Positions 1 through 7,593 of a DNA stretch of 64,000 nt are shown here, piece after piece. The notes beneath the pieces were generated by a model that was not told the DNA's origin, ran no database searches, and saw only the letters and a list, made by a program, of their open reading frames with translations. This stretch comes from UBA6183 sp046314755 (lineage in GTDB: Bacteria; Bacteroidota; Bacteroidia; UKL13-3). The translations under genes were made by a program, and so were the position numbers. Every line of letters begins with the position of its first letter. The stretch's first letter is position 1. The DNA lies in assembly GCA_046314755.1 (NCBI GenBank), contig JBKDBG010000033.1:1-64000 (forward strand). The letters are read 5' to 3'.

Positions 1-114
1 GTATTATACTGAATGGTATAAAAATAAACCTACTTGTTAAAATGACTAGGCTTAAATTATGCGATAAGGTGTTTTAAAAAACACTAATGGGTAGCTAAGT
101 CCATTGTTCAAAAC

Positions 115-161
115 ATCAACGGTTGTTTCTGCTTGTTACGCCATCCTGCTTTGCTTTTGTA
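115..161. repeat. Left copy of a 47-bp direct repeat (3' end of a YxSQAD-repeat gene)
   Basis: This matches 1517-1563 at 44 of 47 positions. Read on the minus strand it encodes the last codons of the YxSQAD-repeat protein (YKSKAGWRNKQKQPLMF), followed in frame by a TGA at 110-108. It is therefore a truncated gene end lying on the far side of the ATPase gene. It could be an att-like scar or the remnant of a tandem duplicate. Confidence 0.8.
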
Positions 162-274
162 ATTACTGCAATCAATAAAAATGCGGTAAGTAAGGTTAAT
201 ATAGTGGTTTGATGAGCACGATAATGCAGCACGCCTCAGCGTAGTAAAATGTATATATACTACCAGTTAAATTA

Positions 275-328
275 CATGATAAAATAAAGTACCACTTTTG
301 TTTATCATGATAAATTAAAGTACATTTG
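275..328 (+). promoter_or_regulatory. Promoter and duplicated operator-like motif before the ATPase gene
   Basis: CATGATAAAATAAAGTAC (275-292) recurs as CATGATAAATTAAAGTAC (306-323), 31 bp apart, about three helical turns. The second copy lies in a perfect palindrome, TTTATCATGATAAA (301-314). A Bacteroidota promoter fits over it: TTTG at 297-300, 20 bp, then TACATTTG at 321-328. The start codon follows 4 nt later, so the mRNA may be leaderless. Binding by a repressor, possibly the ATPase's own winged helix, is inference. Confidence 0.55.
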
Positions 329-332
329 TTAA

Positions 333-1475
333 ATGTTTATCAGAAAACAAATATTAATTGATGCAGAAAATCACAGTTTATTTTTGTGGGGAGCACGCCA
401 AACGGGCAAAAGCACGCTTTTAAAAGAGATGTTTCCTCATGCAATTTGGTTTGACTTGTTGCTTTCTGATGTTTATGAACGACTCTCTAAAAATCCTTCA
501 ATACTCAGGGAAACTATTTTGGCACAACCCGAAGCCAATTTGGTGATTATTGATGAAATACAACGCATACCCGAATTGTTAAATGAAGTACATTGGAGTA
601 TTACAAACAAGGGCATACAATTTATACTTAGTGGATCAAGTTCTAGAAAAATAATACGCGGTGGCTACAATCTTTTGGGTGGCAGGGCGCTTAGATACGA
701 GTTATACCCATTGGTAAGTAGCGAGATTCCAAATTTTGATTTATTAAGAGCGTTAAATAATGGCTTGTTACCTCGCCACTATTTAGCTGCCAACGCTAAA
801 AAATTACTATCGGCATATATTGGTAACTACCTTAAAGACGAGATAGCTGCAGAAGCAAAAATCAGGAACATACAATCGTTTGCTAAGTTTTTAGAGGCTG
901 CTGCTTTTAGTAACGGAGAGATGGTAAATTACGCGAACATTGCCTCTGATTGTGGCGTTTCTGCACCTACTGTAAAAGAGTATTTTCAAATACTGGAAGA
1001 TACGTTGGTAGTTAGGTTTGTTCCATCATACCAAAAGAAACCGAAAAGAAGAGTGATAACCGCACCTAAGTTTTATTTTTTTGATGTTGGTATCGTAAAC
1101 TACTTGCTTAAGCGAGGTAAAATTGAATTCGGAAGTGAAGTTTTTGGTAATGCTTTTGAGCACTTTGTTTACCACGAAATATACGCACACAGTCAATACT
1201 CCGGATTAGCGTATCCAATTTCTTATTGGCGCACTGCATCACAAATTGAAGTTGATTTTATTTTGGGTGATAATGAAGTTGCTGTAGAAGTAAAATCCAC
1301 CTCTAAGGTTTCTTCGCGCCACTTATCGGGTTTAAAAAGTTTTGCTGAAGAATATAAAACCAAACAACTTATTTTAGTTTGTAACGAACCTTTGCCCAGG
1401 CTTATTGATAATATTTTGGTTTTACCCTGGAATGTTTTTTTACAAAAACTTTGGGCAGGAGAAATTATGAAGTAA
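333..1475 (+). CDS. AAA_14/DUF4143-type ATPase with winged helix and nuclease-like C-terminus
   Basis: This 380-residue protein belongs to the common prokaryotic ATP-binding family with an AAA_14 N-terminus and a DUF4143 C-terminus. Walker A is GARQTGKST (residues 20-28) and Walker B is VIIDE (71-75). A helix-turn-helix-like segment lies at about 194-222 (MVNYANIASDCGVS then APTVKEYFQ). The C-terminal part has an acidic residue in IEVDFIL (about 305-311) followed by EVK (319-321), the pattern of PD-(D/E)XK nuclease folds. The family's cellular role is not established; several members lie on mobile or accessory DNA. Here the gene sits between two copies of a neighbour's 3' end and has a palindromic promoter, which suggests a self-regulated accessory gene. 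Family call is firm; nuclease activity is inference. Confidence 0.85.
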   Translation: MFIRKQILIDAENHSLFLWGARQTGKSTLLKEMFPHAIWFDLLLSDVYERLSKNPSILRETILAQPEANLVIIDEIQRIPELLNEVHWSITNKGIQFILSGSSSRKIIRGGYNLLGGRALRYELYPLVSSEIPNFDLLRALNNGLLPRHYLAANAKKLLSAYIGNYLKDEIAAEAKIRNIQSFAKFLEAAAFSNGEMVNYANIASDCGVSAPTVKEYFQILEDTLVVRFVPSYQKKPKRRVITAPKFYFFDVGIVNYLLKRGKIEFGSEVFGNAFEHFVYHEIYAHSQYSGLAYPISYWRTASQIEVDFILGDNEVAVEVKSTSKVSSRHLSGLKSFAEEYKTKQLILVCNEPLPRLIDNILVLPWNVFLQKLWAGEIMK

Positions 1476-1509
1476 AGTTGATTTGACGTAAAACAGTATC
1501 TATTTACAC

Positions 1510-1863
1510 CTAAAAAATCAACAGTTGTTTTTGCTTATTACGCCATCCTGCTTTGCTTTTGTATGGAGTGAAAAAAATACGTAAGTCGGCTTGAGAGGCA
1601 TAGTCTACAAAAAATAATTTTTTCCGTGCCTGAGAAGCATATTCCACAAAATGCCATAAACCTTCATTGCCTTTTGCTTCGCTTTTGTATTTTGCTTTGT
1701 ACACCACCAAGTCAGCTTGACTTTCATACTCCACCACAAACACTTTTACATCTGCTTGTGAAGCATATTGAACTGAAAAAACGGTTTGGGCTGATGCGGT
1801 ACAGGCGAAAAAAATATGGTAGAAGAGCAATATTACGAACGAAATTTGTCTTCTTAAAATCAT
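1510..1863 (-). CDS. Secreted YxSQAD-repeat protein (DUF6150-like)
   Basis: A 117-residue protein that starts with a signal peptide (hydrophobic to about residue 24, ending ASAQ). The mature part is built of about six short repeats of the form V-x-Y-x-SQAD, for example VQYASQADVKVF, VEYESQADLVVY and VDYASQADLRIF. Each repeat probably forms a beta strand, giving a small repetitive beta structure. It resembles the DUF6150 family as I recall it, whose function is unknown. It is exported, probably to the periplasm or surface. The last 17 codons are duplicated beyond the neighbouring ATPase gene (115-161), so this gene's 3' end may have been an insertion target. No operon partner is evident. Confidence 0.7.
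   Translation of the reverse strand: MILRRQISFVILLFYHIFFACTASAQTVFSVQYASQADVKVFVVEYESQADLVVYKAKYKSEAKGNEGLWHFVEYASQARKKLFFVDYASQADLRIFFTPYKSKAGWRNKQKQLLIF
1517..1563. repeat. Right copy of the 47-bp direct repeat
   Basis: This copy is the genuine 3' coding end of the intact minus-strand YxSQAD-repeat gene. It differs from the left copy at three positions. The two copies bracket about 1.35 kb that contains only the ATPase gene. Confidence 0.8.
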
Positions 1864-1995
1864 TAATTTACCTAGTTAAAGTTTAGACAAATTTACTTTT
1901 TTAAAAAATATTATTCCTCTTTTATCAGCTCAATAGGAATTGTAATTGGAGCATTTTATTATCTAAATGGCGCAGGGGTTTTGATATAATTGGAT

Positions 1996-2427
1996 TTACT
2001 CCTTGCATAAAAGATTTGTAATAAAACCATAAATCCACCACTCTACATGAATCCCTTTACGCGTTTGAATCGCAGTATATATAGTAGTTGCAAATTCCAA
2101 TAGATTGAATAATAAAGCCACACCAACATAAATCATGTAGCTAGTTGATACTTGTTCATTAGTAAGCAGTATTGAAATTGACCACCAGAAACCATAACTA
2201 TTTATGAGTAATATTGATACTTGGGATAAAAGTGCTTGTGTACAATGCCATCTCACAAAATAAGTTGAGTTTCTATTTCCTAAATAAAAAATCAATGTGG
2301 CAAGTAGGTTTACAATTGGTAGTGGGAGACCCACAATGATAGCAACTAATGACATCAAATAACTATTCGATGCAGATTCCGCCTCATGATCATCAGGTTC
2401 ATAGTCAAAGTTACTTTCGGTAATCAT
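1996..2427 (-). CDS. DUF4870/Tic20-like small membrane protein
   Basis: A 143-residue protein with a short acidic N-terminus and about four hydrophobic segments (roughly residues 24-50, 63-85, 92-115 and 120-140). The pattern, including an early N-R-N-S-x-Y-x-x-x-H-C-x-Q-A-L stretch after the first membrane pair, is like the DUF4870/Tic20 family of small membrane proteins of unknown role. Its ATG overlaps the stop codon of the upstream DUF2752 gene as ATGA, so the two are translationally coupled. It is the last of three co-directional genes with the TM2 protein. Family call is moderate; no function can be stated. Confidence 0.6.
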   Translation of the reverse strand: MITESNFDYEPDDHEAESASNSYLMSLVAIIVGLPLPIVNLLATLIFYLGNRNSTYFVRWHCTQALLSQVSILLINSYGFWWSISILLTNEQVSTSYMIYVGVALLFNLLEFATTIYTAIQTRKGIHVEWWIYGFITNLLCKE

Positions 2428-2840
2428 ATATTCTTAAACATATTCCAAATCCAATTCATCATAATAAGAAAAATAAATGCATATGCATTCTTTATCTTGA
2501 GTAATGATTTTTCAAATTGGATGTATGCAAAATAGAAAGAGCTGCGTTTGAATATGAAATCGTTTATAATCCATAATGGCAATACCAGCATAAGCGAAAA
2601 AACAATTAACCCAATCGGATTGAAAATTAATGAATCTATTATTTCACCCTTTAATAGGAGGAAAATTGCTCTAGTAGTGCCACAGGACGGACAGGGTATA
2701 TTTGTTAATTTCTTAATCAAACATCCACCAACAAAATTATTATTTGATTGAACGTCCAATGAAAAAATATAAAGCCAAATATACCCGGTCATACAAGCTA
2801 TAAATAATAATAGGTATAGCCTATTCCTGTGATGTAGCAT
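2424..2840 (-). CDS. DUF2752 membrane protein
   Basis: A 138-residue membrane protein with the DUF2752 signature PCPSCGTTRA, three hydrophobic segments and a basic N-terminus (MLHHRNRLYLLL). The start was placed at 2840 because its ATG shares the final A of the TM2 gene's TAA stop (TAATG). A longer reading to 2939 would begin inside the TM2 gene and lacks family similarity. DUF2752 proteins have no established activity; the paired cysteines suggest metal binding or redox, but that is inference. It is coupled to its neighbours on both sides, so the three gene products are probably made together. Confidence 0.75.
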   Translation of the reverse strand: MLHHRNRLYLLLFIACMTGYIWLYIFSLDVQSNNNFVGGCLIKKLTNIPCPSCGTTRAIFLLLKGEIIDSLIFNPIGLIVFSLMLVLPLWIINDFIFKRSSFYFAYIQFEKSLLKIKNAYAFIFLIMMNWIWNMFKNI

Positions 2841-3178
2841 TAATTTATAAATTGTTGTATTTTTTGTAGGTTTTTTTGTCTGGTAGCTTTTTGAATCATA
2901 AACCAATCTACTATTGACCATACGCCAATTCCTCCACAAGTAAGGAGTTTACCTATACCAAGTCCGGTGTCTCCAATCATAAAGCGATCAATACCTAACC
3001 CACCAATTAAAATTGAAACAATAAGTGTAGTTGTGGGGTCTTTAAATTGAATTGCAGATAAGGTTGCCCATTTGTTTTCATCTAAAGCCAAAAGTCGCTC
3101 TCTAATCATAGCGACTTGATGACTCTCAAAAAATTTTCCATTTGACATAATAAACATGTCAACTTTTTGTGCGTCCAT
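2840..3178 (-). CDS. TM2-domain membrane protein
   Basis: A 112-residue protein. The N-terminal half is soluble (about residues 1-48). The C-terminal half is a TM2 domain: two membrane helices joined by a short turn, with the characteristic GGLGIDRFMIGDTGLGIGKLL and IVDWFMI segments. TM2 domains are widespread and their biochemical role is unknown. It is the first gene of a tight three-gene group; its stop codon overlaps the start of the DUF2752 gene. The recurring TM2 plus DUF2752 pairing suggests a small membrane complex, which is inference. Confidence 0.8.
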   Translation of the reverse strand: MDAQKVDMFIMSNGKFFESHQVAMIRERLLALDENKWATLSAIQFKDPTTTLIVSILIGGLGIDRFMIGDTGLGIGKLLTCGGIGVWSIVDWFMIQKATRQKNLQKIQQFIN

Positions 3179-3204
3179 TTTTTATTTAATAATTATGGTT
3201 CATC

Positions 3205-3333
3205 CTACTCATTAGGCTTTTCGGTTACGCCCTTGGTTTTTTGCCTAACCAAGATGGCCGTTTTTTTACGTGGGTTCTGCTCCAACCTGAGCATTTCATT
3301 TAGGGTTTGTTTTACGAAGCTATTATTTTCAAT
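3205..3333 (-). pseudogene. Possible remnant of a coding 3' end
   Basis: The minus strand reads 42 codons in frame with protein-like composition (for example MLRLEQNPRKKTAILVRQ and KTKGVTEKPNE) and then stops with TAG at 3207. An in-frame TAA lies immediately upstream at 3336. The only ATG would give 29 residues. I do not recognise it. It may be a decayed gene end, a tiny gene, or chance. Confidence 0.3.
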
Positions 3334-3421
3334 TTAATTATCAAAATAATAATAAATATTACCTAATTAATATCTAAATTAACATATTGTAAATGATTTA
3401 TTTACCTATTTGCATCTTGTT

Positions 3422-3784
3422 ATGCATCTTGGTCTTCACATAAAAATGGCACGCATGAGCAAAGGGCTCACACAAGAAGACCTTGCAGAAAAAATCAATA
3501 AAACTCGGCCCCTAATAAGCAGCATTGAACAAACCGGTAAGGTTAATTATTACACGCTCGCCAAAATTTGTGAAATACTGGAAGTGGATGCAAACGATTT
3601 AATCAGCATGGCTGAAGACAAAAAGCTGACCTATAAAAACAAGCAGCAAACTCCACAAACAGAACATATCAAACAACTAGAAAAACAAATTGAACAGCTT
3701 CAATTTATTATTCAATCACAGCAAGAATTAATTGGTGCCTTAAAAGAAAAACTTAGCGAAACCCAACCAACAAAAAGCGAATAA
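3422..3784 (+). CDS. XRE-family transcriptional regulator with coiled-coil tail
   Basis: A 120-residue protein with an N-terminal Cro/C1-type helix-turn-helix (about residues 3-60; LTQEDLAEKINKTRPLISSIE covers the recognition region). A C-terminal amphipathic stretch (HIKQLEKQIEQLQFIIQSQQ onward) probably forms a coiled coil for oligomerisation. The start was set at the ATG at 3422. The frame opens at a TTG at 3410, but the helix-turn-helix family begins near LGLHIKMARMSKG. Its target is unknown. It faces away from the TM2 group and precedes a long gene-free stretch. Confidence 0.8.
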   Translation: MHLGLHIKMARMSKGLTQEDLAEKINKTRPLISSIEQTGKVNYYTLAKICEILEVDANDLISMAEDKKLTYKNKQQTPQTEHIKQLEKQIEQLQFIIQSQQELIGALKEKLSETQPTKSE

Positions 3785-4312
3785 AAAACAAGTGCTTCTT
3801 CCCTATTTCGCTAGTCACACGCAAAGGATTATGCTTGCTTCAATTTTAGTATTTGATTAAAATCAGAATGGGAATTTATGTGCCAATAATCAATATAAAC
3901 TGCTGAAATAAAGACATTTAAAAACAAATGTGGTTGATAAAGGGAAATTGATAATATGCAATAAGGAAAATGAGCACCATGCTCCAATTTTATCCTTCAA
4001 TTCAAATCCAGTTTTTACAAAACTATTGATAAAATCTATAATGTTAAGGGTAAGCATCACCGAAGTCAAGCATCATTGGTTGAGTTTTTTGTCATTAAAT
4101 CAACCTTAAATTCAGAGGTGTTTTTATTGGATTTGACATATCTCATTCATGGAATTTAAATAATCATTTAATTGAACTTATTCATTTGTATTTCAATTTA
4201 TTACAACCAAACTTTTGCTTACTCAAAAGTACCCTGTTTCATCCATCATTTAGGTAGAATAACTTACAGTTAAGTTAACAAATGAACAAACTCTACTTAA
4301 CTAATTTTTTCT
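3785..4312. other. 528-bp gene-free region before the SusC gene
   Basis: This is AT-rich DNA without a convincing gene. A 56-codon minus-strand frame (3890-4057) has no recognisable motif. The right end should contain the promoter of the SusC/SusD pair, but no exact TAnnTTTG could be placed. TTTTG near 4214 followed by TACCCTGTTT is the nearest fit. Confidence 0.5.
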
Positions 4313-7300
4313 ATGAAAAAGAAAGTAAATCTTTTGATAATGCTGTGGTTGTTTGCCGCACCATTGTCTTTTGCTCAAGGGCTGCGGCTTATTAAGGGCA
4401 AAGTAACCGATGGCAAGGAGCCCATTATTGGCGCTTCTGTTTACACTAAATGCAGTAATAAAAAAGCGAATTCCGGTGTTGTTACCGACTTGGAAGGAAA
4501 CTTTGTATTGAGCGTTGCTGATACGGGTTGTTCCGTATTAATTTCTTATTTGGGAATGAAAACCAAAGAAATCACTCTTGACCCTAAAAAGGACAATTAC
4601 GATGTACAATTGGAAAAGGATCCGCTCATGTTAAATGAGGCCAGGGTAACCGCCATTGGTGATAAAAGAAGCAATCGAAAAATTGGTTATTCATCATCGA
4701 ACGTGCAAGGCCAAAATCTAGCACAATCCGGTGAGGGTGGCGTTATTCAAGGTTTATCAGGCAAAGCGTCAAACGTACAAATTACAAGAAACACAGGCGA
4801 CCCTGGTGCAGGTGCCTACATTCAAATTCGTGGACAAAGCACCATTACCGGAAATTTACAGCCGCTTGTTGTGGTTGATGGTATTCCGGTGAGTAACTCA
4901 AGTTTTGGCGGTGGTACAGGAAGTGATCCTACCTCAGCCGTTGTGCAACAATCGCGCTTAAACGACTTAAATCCGGAAGACATTGCATCGGTAGAAATTT
5001 TGAAAGGTGCTGCTGCTGCTGCCGTATGGGGAACAAGGGCTGCAAATGGGGTAATTTTAGTAACCACCAAAAAAGGTCGTCCGGGCAAAAAAGGAAACTT
5101 AAATGTGGAGATTAACAGCACCATGGCGCTTGATTATGTGAATAGAGAATTTGAAAAACAAAGTACATACGGACAAGGAAGTGGTGGTGCATTTATTGCC
5201 AACAATCCATTAAGTTGGGGTGATAAAATTAGCAGCCGTGCCGGTGGTGAAGATGCGGTAAATACAACAGGTGCAAGATTTGTAGCAGAAGATGGTACTG
5301 TATATTATCCCATCACTGCCAAAAATAGCAGAAACACTTACAATGATGCCAACCGTGATCAAGTGTTTAGAACAGGTATTACCTTTAACAACAACATTAC
5401 CATTTCATCAGCAAATGAAAAAAGCAGTATTTACTTTAACGTGGCTGATTGGAATCAACAAGGTGTGCTTAACGGATTATCAGATTACAGAAGAACTTCA
5501 GGCAGGTTAAACTACACCCAAAACATCAACAATAAGTTGCAAATAGGCATGAATACGTTTGTATCGAAAATATTCTCAAACCGTATTCAACAAGGTTCGA
5601 ATTTAGATGGTTTGTATTTGGGCTATTTAAGAACCTCACCTGATTTTGACAACACTGATTACAAAGGAACTTATTTTAATGCAGCAGGTGTAGCTACCTT
5701 TAATGCTCACCGCGGTTACAGAAGATACTTGGGTAATGCGGCACCAACTTACAATAATCCTGGATGGACACTAAACGAACAAACCAACACCAGTGATGTG
5801 ATTCGTTTTATTGCCACACCTGAAGTTAAGTGGGAGTGGATGCCAAAATCTGAGTTAACGGTAAGAGCCGGTTATGATGTTTCTAACGACAGAAGAATCA
5901 CCTATTTCCCTTTCAACTCTGCAGCAACCGCAGCAACCGGTTACTTTGCCGATGAGTTTATTAAACAATCGGAATTAAGTTTCCATGCCTACAATAAAAA
6001 TAGTTTTGAGGTGAATAATGATTTTCAAATCAACACCACAGTAGGTTATTTGTACACAGATAGAAGCTTGTACAGCATTGGTGGTATTGCCAATCAATTC
6101 ATCATCCGTAACCAAGATAAATTTGCGTTTATCAATTCAACCAGTGCCAATCAAAATCCGTTTAACAGTGTAAGCACCATATTAAATAATAGAGCTTATG
6201 CCATTGTTGATTTTGATTTGTATGATAAAATATTTGTTCAAATCACAGGAGCTTCCGAAGCTGCAAGTACTTTTAAAGACAGGTTTTTTTATCCAAGTGC
6301 AACGGTTGCGTATGAATTCACCAAAGACATCTTAAAAGATAACCGTATTTTAAGTTATGGTAAACTTCGTGGTTCATGGGGTATGGTTGGTGTTGAGCCT
6401 CCTGCTTATATTTGGAATACCAATTATGTAAATGCCATTGCAGCCTCATCATGGGGTGAAACTTTAGAAGGCAGCCAATTTGGAGGTTCAGTAATCAGAA
6501 GCAGTACACAAGGAAATCCAAACATCAAACCGGAACAAAAAACAGAAATTGACTTTGGTGCTGATTTGAAATTTTTACAAAACATTGTTTCATTAAGTGC
6601 TACTTACTACCAAAACAAAACTACGGATGCGATTTTCGCAGTTGATGTTCCTGCTTCAACAGGATTTACCAGCAAGTGGGCAAATGCAGCAACCATTAGC
6701 AACAAAGGTTTTGAAGCAGAAATAAACATCAAAGCATTAGAACGTAAAGATTTAATCATTAACGTTTACGGAAACATCGGTTCAAACAAAAACTTAGTAG
6801 AAGACATTAGCGGTGTTCAATCTATCTTCCTTGATGGTTTCACAGGAACTTCTTCTAGAGCGGTTCAAGGCCATGCCCTTGGTGCATTTTGGGGAGTAAA
6901 ATGGGATCGCAATGCGGATGGTTCTCTTAAACTAGATGCAAACGGATTCCCAACTGCTGCTGCTACAGAAAGCGTAATTGGTGATCCAAACCCTACTTAC
7001 AGAGCAGGTTTCGGTTCGAATTTAAGTTGGAAAGGTTTTACCATGAACATCTTATTTGAAACCTCACAAGGCAATCAAATGTGGGCAGGTACTTACGGTG
7101 TATTAAACTACTTTGGTATCAACCCGGAAACAGCTAATGAAGTTACTGTTTCAGCAACAGAGGCAGCGAATATTAAAAACTACAATGGTGTTGCGGTAGA
7201 TCAACTTGTTACGCCAAACAGTGATGGTTCATTTACGCTACGCGGCAACTTAAAAGATTTTGGTGCTGGTCAAGTATTACTTGATGAAGCTTGGTATACC

Positions 7301-7591
7301 GGATTAGGCGGTGGCTTTGGACCGGTATCAGAACAATTTATTGTTGATGCATCATGGGTAAGGTTAAGAGAATTGAGTTTATCGTATGCCATTCCTACTA
7401 AATATACCAAAAAGGTAGGCTTAAGCGGAGTAAGCGTTGGGTTTACCGGTCGTAATTTATTGTTATGGTCAAGCGTAGATGGTATAGATCCTGAATTAAA
7501 TTTAACCGGTACTTCTAATGGAAGAGGCTTAGATTATTTTACCAATCCGGGCACACGCTCTTACATTTTTAACTTAAGAATTAATTTATAA
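4313..7591 (+). CDS. SusC/RagA-family TonB-dependent outer-membrane transporter
   Basis: A 1,092-residue outer-membrane protein. It has a signal peptide (residues 1-21, ending SFAQ), a carboxypeptidase-D-like regulatory domain (about 27-105, starting IKGKVTDGKEPIIGASVY), a TonB plug (about 120-255, with LVVVDGIPVSN and the end motif GVILVTTKKG) and a long beta barrel ending in aromatic YIFNLRINL. It imports large ligands with energy from TonB, using the partner SusD lipoprotein as a lid. The SusD gene follows 2 nt later. No glycoside hydrolase or sensor lies nearby, so the ligand (glycan, peptide or other) cannot be named. Length and architecture are standard for the family. Confidence 0.93.
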   Translation: MKKKVNLLIMLWLFAAPLSFAQGLRLIKGKVTDGKEPIIGASVYTKCSNKKANSGVVTDLEGNFVLSVADTGCSVLISYLGMKTKEITLDPKKDNYDVQLEKDPLMLNEARVTAIGDKRSNRKIGYSSSNVQGQNLAQSGEGGVIQGLSGKASNVQITRNTGDPGAGAYIQIRGQSTITGNLQPLVVVDGIPVSNSSFGGGTGSDPTSAVVQQSRLNDLNPEDIASVEILKGAAAAAVWGTRAANGVILVTTKKGRPGKKGNLNVEINSTMALDYVNREFEKQSTYGQGSGGAFIANNPLSWGDKISSRAGGEDAVNTTGARFVAEDGTVYYPITAKNSRNTYNDANRDQVFRTGITFNNNITISSANEKSSIYFNVADWNQQGVLNGLSDYRRTSGRLNYTQNINNKLQIGMNTFVSKIFSNRIQQGSNLDGLYLGYLRTSPDFDNTDYKGTYFNAAGVATFNAHRGYRRYLGNAAPTYNNPGWTLNEQTNTSDVIRFIATPEVKWEWMPKSELTVRAGYDVSNDRRITYFPFNSAATAATGYFADEFIKQSELSFHAYNKNSFEVNNDFQINTTVGYLYTDRSLYSIGGIANQFIIRNQDKFAFINSTSANQNPFNSVSTILNNRAYAIVDFDLYDKIFVQITGASEAASTFKDRFFYPSATVAYEFTKDILKDNRILSYGKLRGSWGMVGVEPPAYIWNTNYVNAIAASSWGETLEGSQFGGSVIRSSTQGNPNIKPEQKTEIDFGADLKFLQNIVSLSATYYQNKTTDAIFAVDVPASTGFTSKWANAATISNKGFEAEINIKALERKDLIINVYGNIGSNKNLVEDISGVQSIFLDGFTGTSSRAVQGHALGAFWGVKWDRNADGSLKLDANGFPTAAATESVIGDPNPTYRAGFGSNLSWKGFTMNILFETSQGNQMWAGTYGVLNYFGINPETANEVTVSATEAANIKNYNGVAVDQLVTPNSDGSFTLRGNLKDFGAGQVLLDEAWYTGLGGGFGPVSEQFIVDASWVRLRELSLSYAIPTKYTKKVGLSGVSVGFTGRNLLLWSSVDGIDPELNLTGTSNGRGLDYFTNPGTRSYIFNLRINL

Positions 7592-7593
7592 TA

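Larger units (their letters stand above)
1..332. other. Gene-free left edge with a gene remnant and the ATPase promoter
   Basis: No full gene is visible. The stretch contains a 47-bp segment (115-161) that repeats the 3' end of the YxSQAD-repeat gene further right. Near its right end are a duplicated operator-like motif and a promoter for the ATPase gene. The rest is AT-rich and unassigned. Confidence 0.7.

Noticed and set aside
1510..1863. Repeats of the YxSQAD gene as a CRISPR-like array
   Set aside because: The periodicity is at protein level, within a frame with signal peptide; repeats are short and diverged with no spacers.
1626..1886. Plus-strand frame of 86 codons opposite the YxSQAD-repeat gene
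   Set aside because: It is the shadow of a low-complexity repeat gene; the minus-strand product has a signal peptide and repeats.
2840..2939. Longer DUF2752 protein starting at 2939
   Set aside because: It would overlap the TM2 gene by 100 bp; the TAATG junction at 2840 gives the family's usual N-terminus.
3890..4057. 56-codon minus-strand frame before the SusC gene
   Set aside because: Hydrophobic-rich, no family features, no promoter or ribosome-binding site; probably chance.
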